From positions 4,277,086 through 4,341,085 of the forward strand of contig NW_023998423.1 in assembly GCF_014805625.2 (NCBI RefSeq): 64,000 bases of DNA, written 5' to 3'. Each line of letters opens with the position of its first letter. Position 1 is the stretch's first letter. The notes under the pieces are model-generated. The model worked only from the letters and a program-made list of their open reading frames with translations, was not told where the DNA came from and searched no databases. Below, in pieces: positions 21,230 through 31,689 of the stretch. The stretch comes from Glossina fuscipes. Lineage: Eukaryota > Arthropoda > Insecta > Diptera > Glossinidae. The position numbers were made by a program, and so were the translations under genes.

Positions 21230-22275
21230 TTAACGGCTTTCTGTGCAAGCAAAAGAAATTTTGCAAGCGCAAAGAGCAGTGGTTTCAATTAAGGAACTAA
21301 ACGAAATCTATCACAAAAAAATTAGATAAAAAATTGCGAAATAAAAAAATATGTATATATATAAAATTATATATATAAATTTTTTTGTTAAAATTTTTCA
21401 ATATATCTAACAAGGAAAATAAGTTGAGTGGTAAAAATTTTTTTTTTTTTCATTTACATTACAAATTAATTAAAGTTTTTCCTTTTTTTAGCAAAATTCC
21501 GCGATTGGACAAAGAAGAGAGACCTCGACACCGATTGGCGTCCAATCAGCGACGCAATAAACCAGCTGCGAAGGGGGCGTCGCAACGAGGACGCCGATCG
21601 CCGCCGAAATAAAGGCATAAATCGCCGCTAAAGTGAAGGCGCCAACCGCCGCCGAAACATATGCTGATCCATGTTATACACGGTTGTCCTTATCAATATG
21701 CCTAAACCTACTCTTCTCTATAAGAATGTACGTGGAATTATTAATACGTATGTACTTCAACGTCCTCATCTTTACTGCTTGGGCAATTTCTTTTATTCGT
21801 ACGCTCGCTTCCATTCTTATACCCAAAACAGGCCCTTGTTCTTATATTCACTCCAAATTGTTAACGTTTACGCCAGTATGCTAAAGCAAAACATTGAAAT
21901 GTTTTTATTATTTACTGCTTAGCTGCTGCAAATTGACGATTTTTTTTGTTGTCTACCCGAAACAATCACATTGCTAAATTATACACAATTATTTTCTTAT
22001 ATCTGCTAATATGCTTAAACATGCAATGCATACGCATTTAAGCGTGCATTGCTTCCACAAATATATAGCATGAACTTTACTCTCAATAAATATATATACG
22101 TATTGATCTCACCAAAACCATTTTTTCACTCATGCACTTCTATTGTGCATAAACTCAATTATAGCCATAGGCAATCAATAACCGTATTCTTATACTAATC
22201 AATGTACACATTATAACACATGCATAGAATGATATGCATACCATTTCGTAACAGGTACAAGCACACCTTTAAACA
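21230..22275. other. Repeat debris, no intact gene
   Basis: It begins with a copy of a recurring motif (CGGCTTTCTGTGCAAGCAAA, 21237-21256) also seen near 16.4 and 24.05 kb. A pyrimidine tract ending in AG near 21480-21492 is followed by an unusually GC- and Arg-codon-rich stretch (21495-21660) whose frames read as Arg-rich peptides, perhaps the N-terminal end of a LINE ORF1. The remainder to 22275 is AT-rich with no recognised gene. Confidence 0.4.
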
Positions 22276-22425
22276 ACGCAAGATGGTAGCTATAAAAGTG
22301 CGATGCACAATACTCTTGATCTTTCACATCATCGTGTATCGTTTTACACTCAGTGAGGTGCTACGAAGTAAAACCAAACTCAAAGTGAAAAAAAGCAGCA
22401 CTCTCTTACATGAAGGAAGAGAAAT
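22276..22425 (+). repeat. 150-bp direct repeat, copy 1 (LINE ORF1 start)
   Basis: This segment containing ATGGTAGCTATAAAAGTGCG is repeated at 22921-23073 with only a few differences. Here it is followed by other sequence and a stop after 70 codons (22220-22432), whereas the second copy continues into a longer LINE ORF1 frame. The 0.5 kb between them resembles a LINE leader. Confidence 0.75.
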
Positions 22426-22930
22426 TAATTAGATAAGACAAAGAATATTGCAAAAATTATTTACAAGAACTCGGGAAATTGCTAATAAAAAAAGTTCTTC
22501 AACATTATCATCAAAAAGATCCCAGTTTATTATTGCAAACAGCGTTTACACGCGTGCACCTACACACACAGCAATGGAAATTAGAGTTTTTATTGGAGTG
22601 GAAAAGGCTTATTAGAAAGAGGAGGAGGGATTGCCGATGTAGCAGCTACCGCGGCCGACAGTGCACCGACGCCGATGCTTGTATTGTAAGTCATTTTAGT
22701 CTATTTAATTTTTTTTGTCCCCGATGAGTGGCTAACCGCGAGCTGCCACCGCTGTGGCTGAGACGAAGGGGTGTGCATATGATGGCACTGTAGGGAGGAC
22801 TCCAGACGGTTACAGACTGACTTACGGTGGACAGACGGACGGTAGACAACCGACGGGACCTATTCATCTTTTTCTTTGTCAGGAAAATATAAATGCTCTG
22901 CCGATATACCTAAGACCGTGACAACGCAAG

Positions 22931-23943
22931 ATGGTAGCTATAAAAGTGCGATGCACAATACCCTTGATCTTTCACATCATCGTGTATCATTTTACACTCA
23001 GTGAGGTGCTACGAAGTAAAACCAAACTCAAAGTGAAAAAAAGCAGCACTCTCTTACATGAAGGAAATAACAATCTGAAAGCTCAGAAAAATGAGCTGGA
23101 AAATAAAATGAAACTATTTCAAACCCTCGAAGAAGAAGACACTGACAACGACAACGACATGCAGTTCAGCAACGATGAGGACGAAGATCCTGCAAAGGTC
23201 AACCGTGCAGATGAAAGCGTAACGAATGATCAAAAAAAACCCGCAACGATGATCCCAGCGGTAGTGGGCAACAAAAGCCTGCTCAAATCAGGAAAGTTTT
23301 CAAATCTAATGAAATGTAAGCGAACGCCAAAACTCGGAAACGTGCTCCAGCGATAATATGCTATAATGTAAACATGAAGTTAATTACGAGTGATCTTAAG
23401 AAGATCCTCAACCGCAACAACTTTTCATTGAAGTTGGCAAATAAAAACATGACAGTTATAATTGTTTTTAATTACGAAGATCACTGCAAGGCGGTAGCTC
23501 ACCTGCAAAAATTAAAATACAAGTACTCTACGTGCACCCCAGTAGAAGCTAAGCCATATACCATCAAAATGGTTGGACTTTCCAATACATACGATGAGGA
23601 GGAAGTTAAATCTTACCTCAACAATCTGGCAATAGACATAAACATCATAAAGATTATTAAAAGCAACAGGGATAGGTGGATAATCCAACTAGATAGGAAA
23701 TCTAACGTGCAAGAATTTTTTAAAATTAAGTACGTACTTAACTACAAAATTAATTTTAAAAAACATGCACAATCAGGTCCAGTGCAATGTAGAAATTGCC
23801 AAATGCCGTATCGCTGCGTCAATTACAGTGCGGATTATGGCCCAGGAAAATGTTTAACTCCACCAAAAAGGCAGAAATTAGTTGAAAAAATGGTCACCGA
23901 CCCAACAACGGGTGAAGTAAAAACCAAAAGGGACTCCCAGTGA
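22931..23943 (+). pseudogene. Jockey-like LINE ORF1 (zinc-knuckle Gag-like protein)
   Basis: Two frames make up one ORF1. The first (22931-23356) gives a basic/acidic N-terminal part. After a frame change near 23320-23356 the second reads KRAPAIICYNVNMKLITSDL, the conserved start of the jockey-clade PRE/C2HC region, then PYTIKMVGLSNTYDEEEVKS and cysteines in VQCRNCQMPYRCVNYSADYG and PGKC. The protein family binds LINE RNA and forms particles in the cytoplasm. The zinc-knuckle block is incomplete and no ORF2 follows directly. Copy 1 of its 5' end lies at 22276. Confidence 0.8.
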
Positions 23944-24139
23944 ATTGCGTAGTAGGTCGTGTGGCAAGCGACAAAAAATGTCCAGTCCCAATCAAAATTC
24001 ATGCAAAATGTGGAAACTAACCAAGCTATAGACTTTAACCTGTAGAGGAAAAAACAAGAAAACGGCTTTCTGTGCAAACAAAACAAACATGTTATGCAAG
24101 AAAAGTAAAGTAATTTACTTTCTTTTTTCAAATAATGAC

Positions 24140-24250
24140 AATTCATATTTTTTTATTAATATCAACTATTGTAATCTGTGTTTCTCCAATTTTATTAAAA
24201 AGAACTCTAATTGATCGAGAAAAAATAATTTCTTTTAAATAACAATTTAG
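24140..24250 (+). pseudogene. Mitochondrial insertion: nad3 fragment
   Basis: The plus strand reads LLISTIVICVSPILLKRTLI then DREKIISFK, matching the N-terminal third of fly NADH dehydrogenase subunit 3, whose hallmark is an Ile-Asp-Arg-Glu-Lys segment after the first membrane helix. A stop follows where the nuclear copy has drifted. Only about 100 bp are recognisable, and the flanks are nuclear repeats. It is a small, old nuclear-mitochondrial insertion, called from protein similarity by eye. Confidence 0.6.
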
Positions 24251-24269
24251 AATATTTGCAGACTGAAAC

Positions 24270-24660
24270 CATGCGACCGCCTTTACAAACACCTACATCT
24301 ACGAAACGTATGCAAAAAGTCTTAAGCATAATCCACAAGTGGTGGTAGGATAAAGGATTGCACATTAATCCACAAAAACCGATCCTGGTGCCTTCTCGAA
24401 AAAGAGGAAATTATCATTGGAAAACGTCCACCTACAAGACGTTGTGCTTAACTCTTCAAACGAGATAAAATTCATTCATCTTTCTTCCTATAAGACGCCT
24501 AACGGAAATGGCGACTAGAGTACTTTTTGCCTGTCAACGCCTTTACTGTAAAACACGTTGTATAAGCCTAAAAATGATCTACTAGTCTTATACCATCATA
24601 ATTCTTCCCATGCTAATCTATGCAGTTTGGGACTGGTGGCCTAAGGTAAAGCAATAAAAT
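24270..24660 (+). mobile_element. LINE reverse-transcriptase fragment
   Basis: Across changing frames the strand reads KVLSIIHKWW, KGLHINPQKPILVPSRK, then pieces equivalent to a thumb region (CQRLYC, KMIY, IILPMLIYAVWDWWPKVKQ). This is the order seen in the C-terminal part of LINE reverse transcriptases. It is an orphan fragment with several frameshifts. Confidence 0.7.
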
Positions 24661-24833
24661 GACGACGACGACAAAAGTCAATGTCTCCCGTGCAGTGGCA
24701 CGACCGGGGCAACGAAATCCTACCCCTTGAATGCTTCAGAGGAGCGGCTGGACATAACACCTCTTTCTAATTTCTGTAGAGAAAGGGGCTTGCCTGAGCG
24801 TATTTAAGACTGCCAAATATCGACAAATTAAAA

Positions 24834-25163
24834 TTGGGAGATTTTAGGGGCCGTCTAGGGCTATTAACATTCTCCATGTACGAATGTTTCATCAAGATAC
24901 TGGTGGAATCAAGGCAGTGGTACACGGTTAGTAGTGGCGGACGGTTCAAAATTGTAATAAGAGGCAATGGATTTGACGAAATGACTATGGATGATATTCG
25001 AGAATTAGTTACGGACGACGAAATAAATGATGCAGATTTAGTGGCAATGGCAAATGAAGCATTATCGATTGAAGATAGCTCTGACGATCTTTCCAATGTC
25101 AAAATTGAAAACATTTCACTAAAAAGTGTACTGAGAATTGGAACTTTCAGTTTCCACTTTTAA
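24834..25163 (+). mobile_element. Mixed transposon debris (LINE RNase H-like and pogo-like pieces)
   Basis: The open frame starts with VESRQWYTV, similar to the start of a LINE RNase H segment also present at 43.87 kb. It then runs into RGNGFDEMTMDDIRELVTDD and an acidic tail, the style of the C-terminus of Tigger/pogo transposases. The fusion is most simply explained by one element inserting in another. Both assignments are tentative. Confidence 0.4.
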
Positions 25164-25263
25164 CTTCAGCGCAAATTGAACATCTGCGTTATATTCATAT
25201 TGGCGGCTTACAACAACAGGTATGTCCGCCGTGATGTTATATTCGCCATTGTGTTTTTTTAAA

Positions 25264-26680
25264 TCACATATTGTTATTGCACGCTAACGCCATATTTTTA
25301 TTAATAAGACGCACACAAACCGGATATATCAACTGCACAATGGATTCTGTATACATATCTCAGATCAAATAAAATCTATATGAAATATTGTTTGTATTTA
25401 GACATATTGTTATACGTAGTGTTATAATTTTTATCAAAATATTTCAAATAAGGCAATCTCAAGATTTAACATAAAAATGCATGGGCAGATATCAGACTAA
25501 TGAGCAAACAGGTTTCAATCGATTTAGAAAATAACTCTTTTTCGATCGATATAATAACAATTGGTATTTAATACCAATACCGTAACATCTAGTGTTTGAA
25601 AAATTCTATTGTATTGCTTCTTGAACATACATCATTCGTGTTAACAATAATGCAACGTCTTAATGATCTAAACGTATTGCGTGATGTGCTCGAAGTGGTG
25701 TAACACTTGGTCAATCACCTCTTGGGGCAGCTATTCTGGCCAACCGTGGAGAGACTTACACAAGGGATGTTGGTTACTTCTTGACCGCTTATTGTGCACA
25801 TGATGATGCAGGTGCACATGGGTGGATCTCAGCTCATGGACTGGTTGCGATGGCTATGCATGTTTACAATCATACATCTGAATATCGTAGCCTTTACAAC
25901 CACCAGTTGGCAAAATCTTCTAGACTGGATACATTAACCCGAAAAATACAACAATCTCGGGTACCCCATGTGGCTGGATTCAACGCCATCTGCGAATTAA
26001 TCATAAGATATGGAAGTGTCACTCATTCCACACTTGTGCAGTGGTTTAATGAAACCCAAGTTAACAAGGTTGCTCAGTTAGCAGCGATTTTAATCCGTAA
26101 CCCCTTAGTGACTCTTGTAGGACCTGCAATTACTGTTGCTCAATATCCGGACATTACATGGTACTTTTTTTATAAACGGTGTAAAGGAAAAAACCACCTA
26201 ACTGCTTTCTGGTAAAATTTTTTCAACATATCTAACAAAGAAAGTAAGTTCATTGACTGGTAAGTGCACTTCTTATTATTGACAATTTCATTTGTTATCA
26301 AGGAGATCTATCTGAGATGCACATAGTTTCACTGGGAATCTCATTTTTGTTTCCTTAGCCATTTTGTATGTCAGCTTAGCTGAGTATGGATATACTTTAT
26401 TTTTGAGATGTGTAATATATTTTGTTGTTCCCATTCCAGACATTCGACAGCATCAACAATACTCTCAGACGATTCTTTGTTCGGAAATACCGTTATGTAC
26501 GAAGTGTTAAACAAAACTAAACCCTCTATTGCGTTTGATTTATTAAATATGGCTCTAATCTCTTCACCGTAATTCCGATATAACTCGTCTGCGAAATTTC
26601 GATGTATTTAAATCCATTCCAGTTAAAGGTCTATGTCCACTACATAAATACACTTAAGATGTACGCTTTAATACAAACAA
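25264..26680 (+). repeat. 1.4-kb duplicated block, copy B
   Basis: Second copy of the block at 19658-21045, same orientation, with scattered substitutions and a few single-base indels. It includes the viral fragment and the downstream segment with the minus-strand frame. It ends near GATGTACGCTTTAATACAAA, after which the two copies diverge. Confidence 0.85.
25650..26156 (+). pseudogene. Nucleoprotein-like viral fragment, copy 3
   Basis: Same organisation as copy 2, including the early frame break after the ATG. It keeps a few more viral codons at its 3' end (ITVAQYPDI), which are also in copy 1 but are deleted in copy 2. The relation is therefore a common ancestor of copies 2 and 3 rather than one derived from the other. 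Not functional as it stands. Confidence 0.55.
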
Positions 26681-26894
26681 CAAAAAAAAGATATCTTCCG
26701 TCTCTCCATCAAATGGAGATAATGGGGAGGAAGATCCTGAGCCAATGCTGTAACCTAAAGCCCTATAAAATACCATATGGCTCGTTCAGGAAACCATCGT
26801 AAAACAGCAAACATCAACAGAAAAGACACATTCCGAGTAGCTGCAGCCGTCAAGTGTTTGTAGAGATGCACCTATTTAGAGAATACAATTGTGC

Positions 26895-27073
26895 AAGAGT
26901 GTATTCGTACCAGTACCGAAGAAGAACTATATAGGCAATCATACCAAAGCGTGGACTTCCTACTAATGCTTAAAAATGCCAATGCATTAACCATAAACAG
27001 TAAGTTTTACTTCTATCATAGAAGCAAAAATCTGTATGGTCTGCCGAACTTAGTGTATAACACTTCGCAATAA
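26895..27073 (+). pseudogene. Second copy of the 16.1-kb short ORF
   Basis: The frame TEEELYRQSYQSVDFLLM to NTSQ and stop corresponds to the ORF at 16118. The two share most residues over about 53 positions. It starts about 215 bp after the end of the duplicated block. No ATG is placed as in the first copy (the frame enters through GTG), so it is likely a fragment. Confidence 0.4.
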
Positions 27074-27079
27074 TTGTAC

Positions 27080-27965
27080 GTAGGCATACGTTAGATGTAA
27101 GTAATTTTTAAGAATTTTAAATAACTCTAGACTTAAGCAAAAACAAAAACCTAAAAGAAACCTCTTATTTTGTCATTTCCTTTTTTTGGGGCTTGTTAGT
27201 CGTAATAGAAAGAAATATTAATGTTTAATAGCGAAAGAATTAAATCTTAACCCGACAAAAGATATATTCTTAGAATAGTACTAGTTACGCTAAGAAAATC
27301 AGGTAATTATCAAAATTTATACGAAATGTTAAAAAATGAATTGGAATAAATAAACTTGGCAACCCCTTGGTTTTTCAGTAGTACCATGTAGAAAAACAAG
27401 TAGGCGTTGGTTTTATTTTTTTTTTGGGATGTCAAGTTTTCTTTTTTGTTGGGAACGTTTTTTTGTAGTAAGTAAATTTAAAAATTTTAAAAAAAATGTG
27501 TATAACAATATAAAGTAAAGACTTTTTTTAAGTAATCTAAAAAAAAGAAGAAAATTGACAATCCAACGCGAGTGCATTAAATAATTCAACCAAACTGGTA
27601 AGTCCGTAATTGATAAAATAAAGACTTTCGGGACTCTAAAGATAGCGAATAGCCTGGCCGCTTTCCCTGAACGACTGATACGACTGAGTGTTTGGAAAGT
27701 TCAATATGATAGAGATGACTGAAGAGACATTTTGGAACTAATAACTGGTCCTATAGGCTCATAAGGTTGGCTGCCGTTACCCAAAAGGGGATTTTTCTGC
27801 AGATCGCGGAAAAATTAAATTTAACAAAGCAAAGTTCTGTGGAAATAAATTCATTATAACAACAATCGAGTCGCGAGTCACCACATCGCAGTACTGGTTT
27901 TTTTTTCGTCAATGTTCAACCAATAATTTCCAGAATTAATACAAAATATACAAAAACACGAAGCT
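27080..27965. other. No gene recognised
   Basis: AT-rich DNA with T runs (27180, 27415) and some LINE-leader-like sequence toward 27600-27950, just upstream of another ORF1 fragment. No frame, RNA gene or terminal repeat is supported. Confidence 0.4.
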
Positions 27966-27969
27966 CTAG

Positions 27970-28600
27970 GCATTTTTGTTTGTTATAAATTTCTTGGAAA
28001 CCAATGTTTCACGGCTACAAAAGCCATCGCCGGAGGTACTATCGAGGAAGATAACGTTGCATTTGCGCACTGAAAAGAACTACAAGAAAATAGTTAAGTG
28101 TCTGGATAATAGGAACAAAAATTATTACACATATTTCTTGAGGAGAGCAAACGGTCTCATAAAAGGCATAGAAAGTAGTGTCCCAACACTGAAATCGCAG
28201 CGAATTTAACAAAGAAGGGACTTAAGGCGAAGTTTACATATAATATAACAAACAGAGATAAAATCGCACAACCACTTTTCCAGATCGAGCTAGAATTTGG
28301 TAAAAGCGAATTCAAGAAAGGGGAAAAAGGAAGCACGCGATTAATAACTTCCACTACCGAAAAAATATTGTAAAAGAAGAACCAGATTATCGCATTAATT
28401 CGCGTCAATGTATAAATTGCCAAGAATTTGGCACCAAAAGAGGGAACAGCAACCTCTCCACAATATGCATAATATGCGGCGATCTTCATCACAATTCGGT
28501 TTGCATCCAAAAAAATGAAGACGTTGCAAAAAAGCGCGAATTATCGTGGATGTCCAGTTTATAAACAAATAAAGTATTTGTCATCTAAAGAAGGAGAACG
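27970..28600 (+). pseudogene. Jockey-like LINE ORF1 fragment, second copy
   Basis: Shifting frames give HEKNYKKIVKCLDNRNKNYY, then QPLFQIELEFGKSEFKKGEK, and a zinc-knuckle array in CINCQEFGTKRGN and ICIICGDLHHNSVC, ending with the motif GCPVYKQIK that marks the end of knuckle arrays in jockey-clade Gag proteins. It is more complete at the C-terminal side than the 22.9-kb copy but has at least three frameshifts. A different subfamily is likely, since the sequences are not closely similar. Confidence 0.75.
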
Positions 28601-28929
28601 GAGGAGGAGAAGGAAGGAGGAGTTTAGAAAAGTTAGATCCAGCTGATCGGCTCGCCATAAAATATTATTGTAAAACGCTTTTTCAACCTCTTACAAACGC
28701 TAAATTCTTGATACAACAAGGGGCTCAGTCAACCGGTTCAAAATACCTTGCTTACGCTAACGCCTCGCTTTTTGTAGCTTTGTAGATCTTACATCAGATC
28801 AGCAATGACAGTGAAAAATATTATGTGTTTTATAATAACGCACCCGACTTGACGTGCGTAGGGAGTGACGCACAAATGGTGCTGGAGATTCAGCACCACG
28901 TCAAAGTCGAATCAACTGACTTCGAATGA

Positions 28930-31335
28930 AATTCCAAAAGAATGTGAAGGCCAACCTTCTGATCGACAAAGGAAGCCAGTGACGATAAATAAATTCCCTC
29001 TAAGAGTTTTCCTACGTAGCGGACGTCGTTGTGACGACATCATCCGCCGAAACACGAAGACAAATGATTTACAAGGCGATAAGTTTATGTACAGAGAATG
29101 TAAAAAATAGCGCTCTAGTACTTCGTGAATACATTATATTCTCCCATCGTCAGCCTAGGGCGGACCCTACCAATAGAGAAATGTTTATTCCCACCAAGAG
29201 CCTTAAGATTGGGGTTCAAATGTAAAATAATCCCTATATTTATAAAATTTAATTTCTGCAACATCCCGGTTGATTATTTCATCCTCTCTGTCAAAGTATG
29301 CTATAACTGCGGCCGTTTTGTTCATATCGCAAAATAGAGTAAAAGTAGGGAAGGCAGATGACTAAAATGTGGCAAGACACCGGCCTGGCCGGTTATATGC
29401 TTGAGTTGCGGAGAGAAGAAAATTTAAACAAGATTCTTACTATTCAAAACATATCCTTCAGAGAATATAAGGAAAAATTCTCCAACACAATCTCTACAAA
29501 AATAAAACGAGTGTTCCCAAACCTACGCAAAGACCATCTTACAAAAAGCCCTTAACTCATAGCAGCAGCACATACGAGCACAAAAAGCTCCCCCTTCCTG
29601 ATGAAAGGCACACATTCATCAATAATCACAAATCTACTGAAATGGAAATGATCTTGGAGAAGATTTTCAAAATTCTTTCACTCATCACGAACCAAATTTC
29701 AAAACCATACAAGTAGAAATACTCACCCTCAAATCAGAATTTGATCTCTTAAAACAAGATTCATCTGAGCTGGTCTCATCATGCCCTAATATCTCTCAAT
29801 GACCTCCTTCTTACAATACAACATACAAAGCTTCAGGCGTAAATGCCCATTCGCTGGATTATTTCATCAATTCCAACCGAACTGATTTCGCCATTTTGAG
29901 TGAAATCTTTCTGTCCGACGACAACATTTCCGATCTCAAAATCTCAAATTACAACTCCGCTTATAAATGTAGTAGTAACGGCTATGGCGGTGTTGCCATC
30001 CTTGTCAGGAAAGGCATCTCCTTCAAACAAATGCCCTTTAAATCAGCTGCTGACATTGTTATTGTCAAAACTTCTTCCGTAAAACCTAATATGGTCATTC
30101 CTGCTTGCTATTTCAAACCTAACACTCCTATTCAATCTTTACGGGATGACATTAATCGCCTCCGTGATATGTTCGATAGCTTCCACAATGTCATAATTGC
30201 AGGAGATTTTAATGCAAGACACCCTTGCTTTGGTGACTCTGAGCCAAACAATATAGGCAAAGACTTGCAAGAAATCATGAAATTCAATAATTTCTACCGT
30301 CCAAATGACAATTCCCCAACCTATGTGCACTCTACAACCAACAGTTGTGGTAGCGTATTGGATCTAACTTTCACTAACGTAACCAATTTCACGTTCAAGC
30401 GGGAGGTCAAAAAAGAAATTTTTCTGGAAAACAGCCACCACCTTCCTATTCTCTTTAGCGCCACCCTTATTACCTCTTTCAAAATAAATGATTTTATCTC
30501 GAGGAAAAAACTCCCAAATAATCTTATGCACATATGTCTCGAGCCACAGGTTGAGTCCATCCAGTGCTCATTTCAACGAGAAATAAACAACGCCAGATCA
30601 AACATCCACATCTCCGATTCCTACTCACCAAAACGTTAGTGAAACAAGCTGCTCATTTCACAATTCCGTAAATTACAAGCTGCTAAACAAAAATTTTTTA
30701 AATACCCTAATATCTCTAACTTTGATGACTTCAATTTATCCCAAAAAGAATGGAAAAAATCAGTTAGAAGGAGATCTTTGCTCAAATAGCAACACTAAAC
30801 CATTCTGGAAATTTTTGAATGGCCATCGTACTACCAAAAGGAAATAGAAACACCCCATTTGGGATAATCATAACAACAACTTTTACCTAGAATGGTTGAA
30901 AGCTCAAGTTCCCCTGCCAAATGTTTTCAAAGCTTTCGCACTTAACTCTCAGACGGATAACATCTCTCCATTCAATCAAATATCAAATATGATATGATAA
31001 AGAACCTTCCCGTGCCAAGCCTTCTAACTCTACTATCTGCTATAAATGATCGCTGGATGACCAACACGTTTCCCACTGTAGTGCCCATTCCCAAACCTGG
31101 AGATCTTGAAATTTTCACTAATTTCAGACCCATATCCCTCCTGCTCGTACTTCTAAAAGTTACGAACCAAATGATCAAAGAAAGACTGACAAATTTTCTA
31201 TACAACTCACACCTGCTCCCGTCAAGGTCCTTTGCTTATCAAAAATATGCACACACCCATCCATTTACTGCAAATTACACTCAAACGTCAGTAAAGCTAT
31301 TAGAAAATAAATTATGCTCTATTAAACAATAGGGA
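28930..31335 (+). mobile_element. Decayed LINE (I/LOA-like): ORF1, endonuclease and start of reverse transcriptase
   Basis: ORF1 remains include MFIPTKSLKIGV (29180) and a zinc knuckle CYNCGRFVHIAK (29300). ORF2 starts with an APE-type endonuclease: AILSEIFLSDD, YGGVAILVRKG, VIIAGDFNARHPCFGD and SHHLPILF are in the right order (29840-30480). The catalytic Glu, the Asp/Asn of GDFNARH and the His near the end are all visible. Reverse transcriptase begins with VVPIPKPGDLEIFTNFRPIS (31079-31138) and breaks off at 31335. Frame interruptions near 30640 and 30790 make it inactive. The downstream 3' half is absent; a separate 3' fragment of a similar element is at 33.4 kb. Confidence 0.85.
29850..30639 (+). 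pseudogene. LINE ORF2 apurinic-type endonuclease domain
   Basis: The best-preserved part of the LINE: about 260 open codons spanning nearly the whole endonuclease domain that nicks target DNA for target-primed reverse transcription. It has the sequence blocks listed for the element, and the frame closes at 30639 (after SDSYSPKR) before the linker to reverse transcriptase. There is no start codon of its own. Confidence 0.8.
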
Positions 31336-31689
31336 TAGCATCAAAAACGAAAGTCGATGTTAAATCGGAGAGGCCAGAATTTACCTCAGGACAAATAATG
31401 CAACAAAAATAGCGAGCTTGAGTTCTCGATTATTATCTTAATATATCGTAAACCAAATTTACGGGAAGTGCGTAATTCCGGCACGTTCCAGCAAAATCTG
31501 GAAAGAAACACTATACTCAGCGGTAATGAAACATTTATACCATTAAAGACCATTCATTAATGTGGCTGCATGTAACTGTATTCGTAAAACAGCATATGAA
31601 ATTTCTGAGATCAAAAATTAAATTTTAAATCAATTCTTAATAATTTTTTTTTGTAAAATAAAGCCTATGTCGTCCTTCTTATTTACTAA

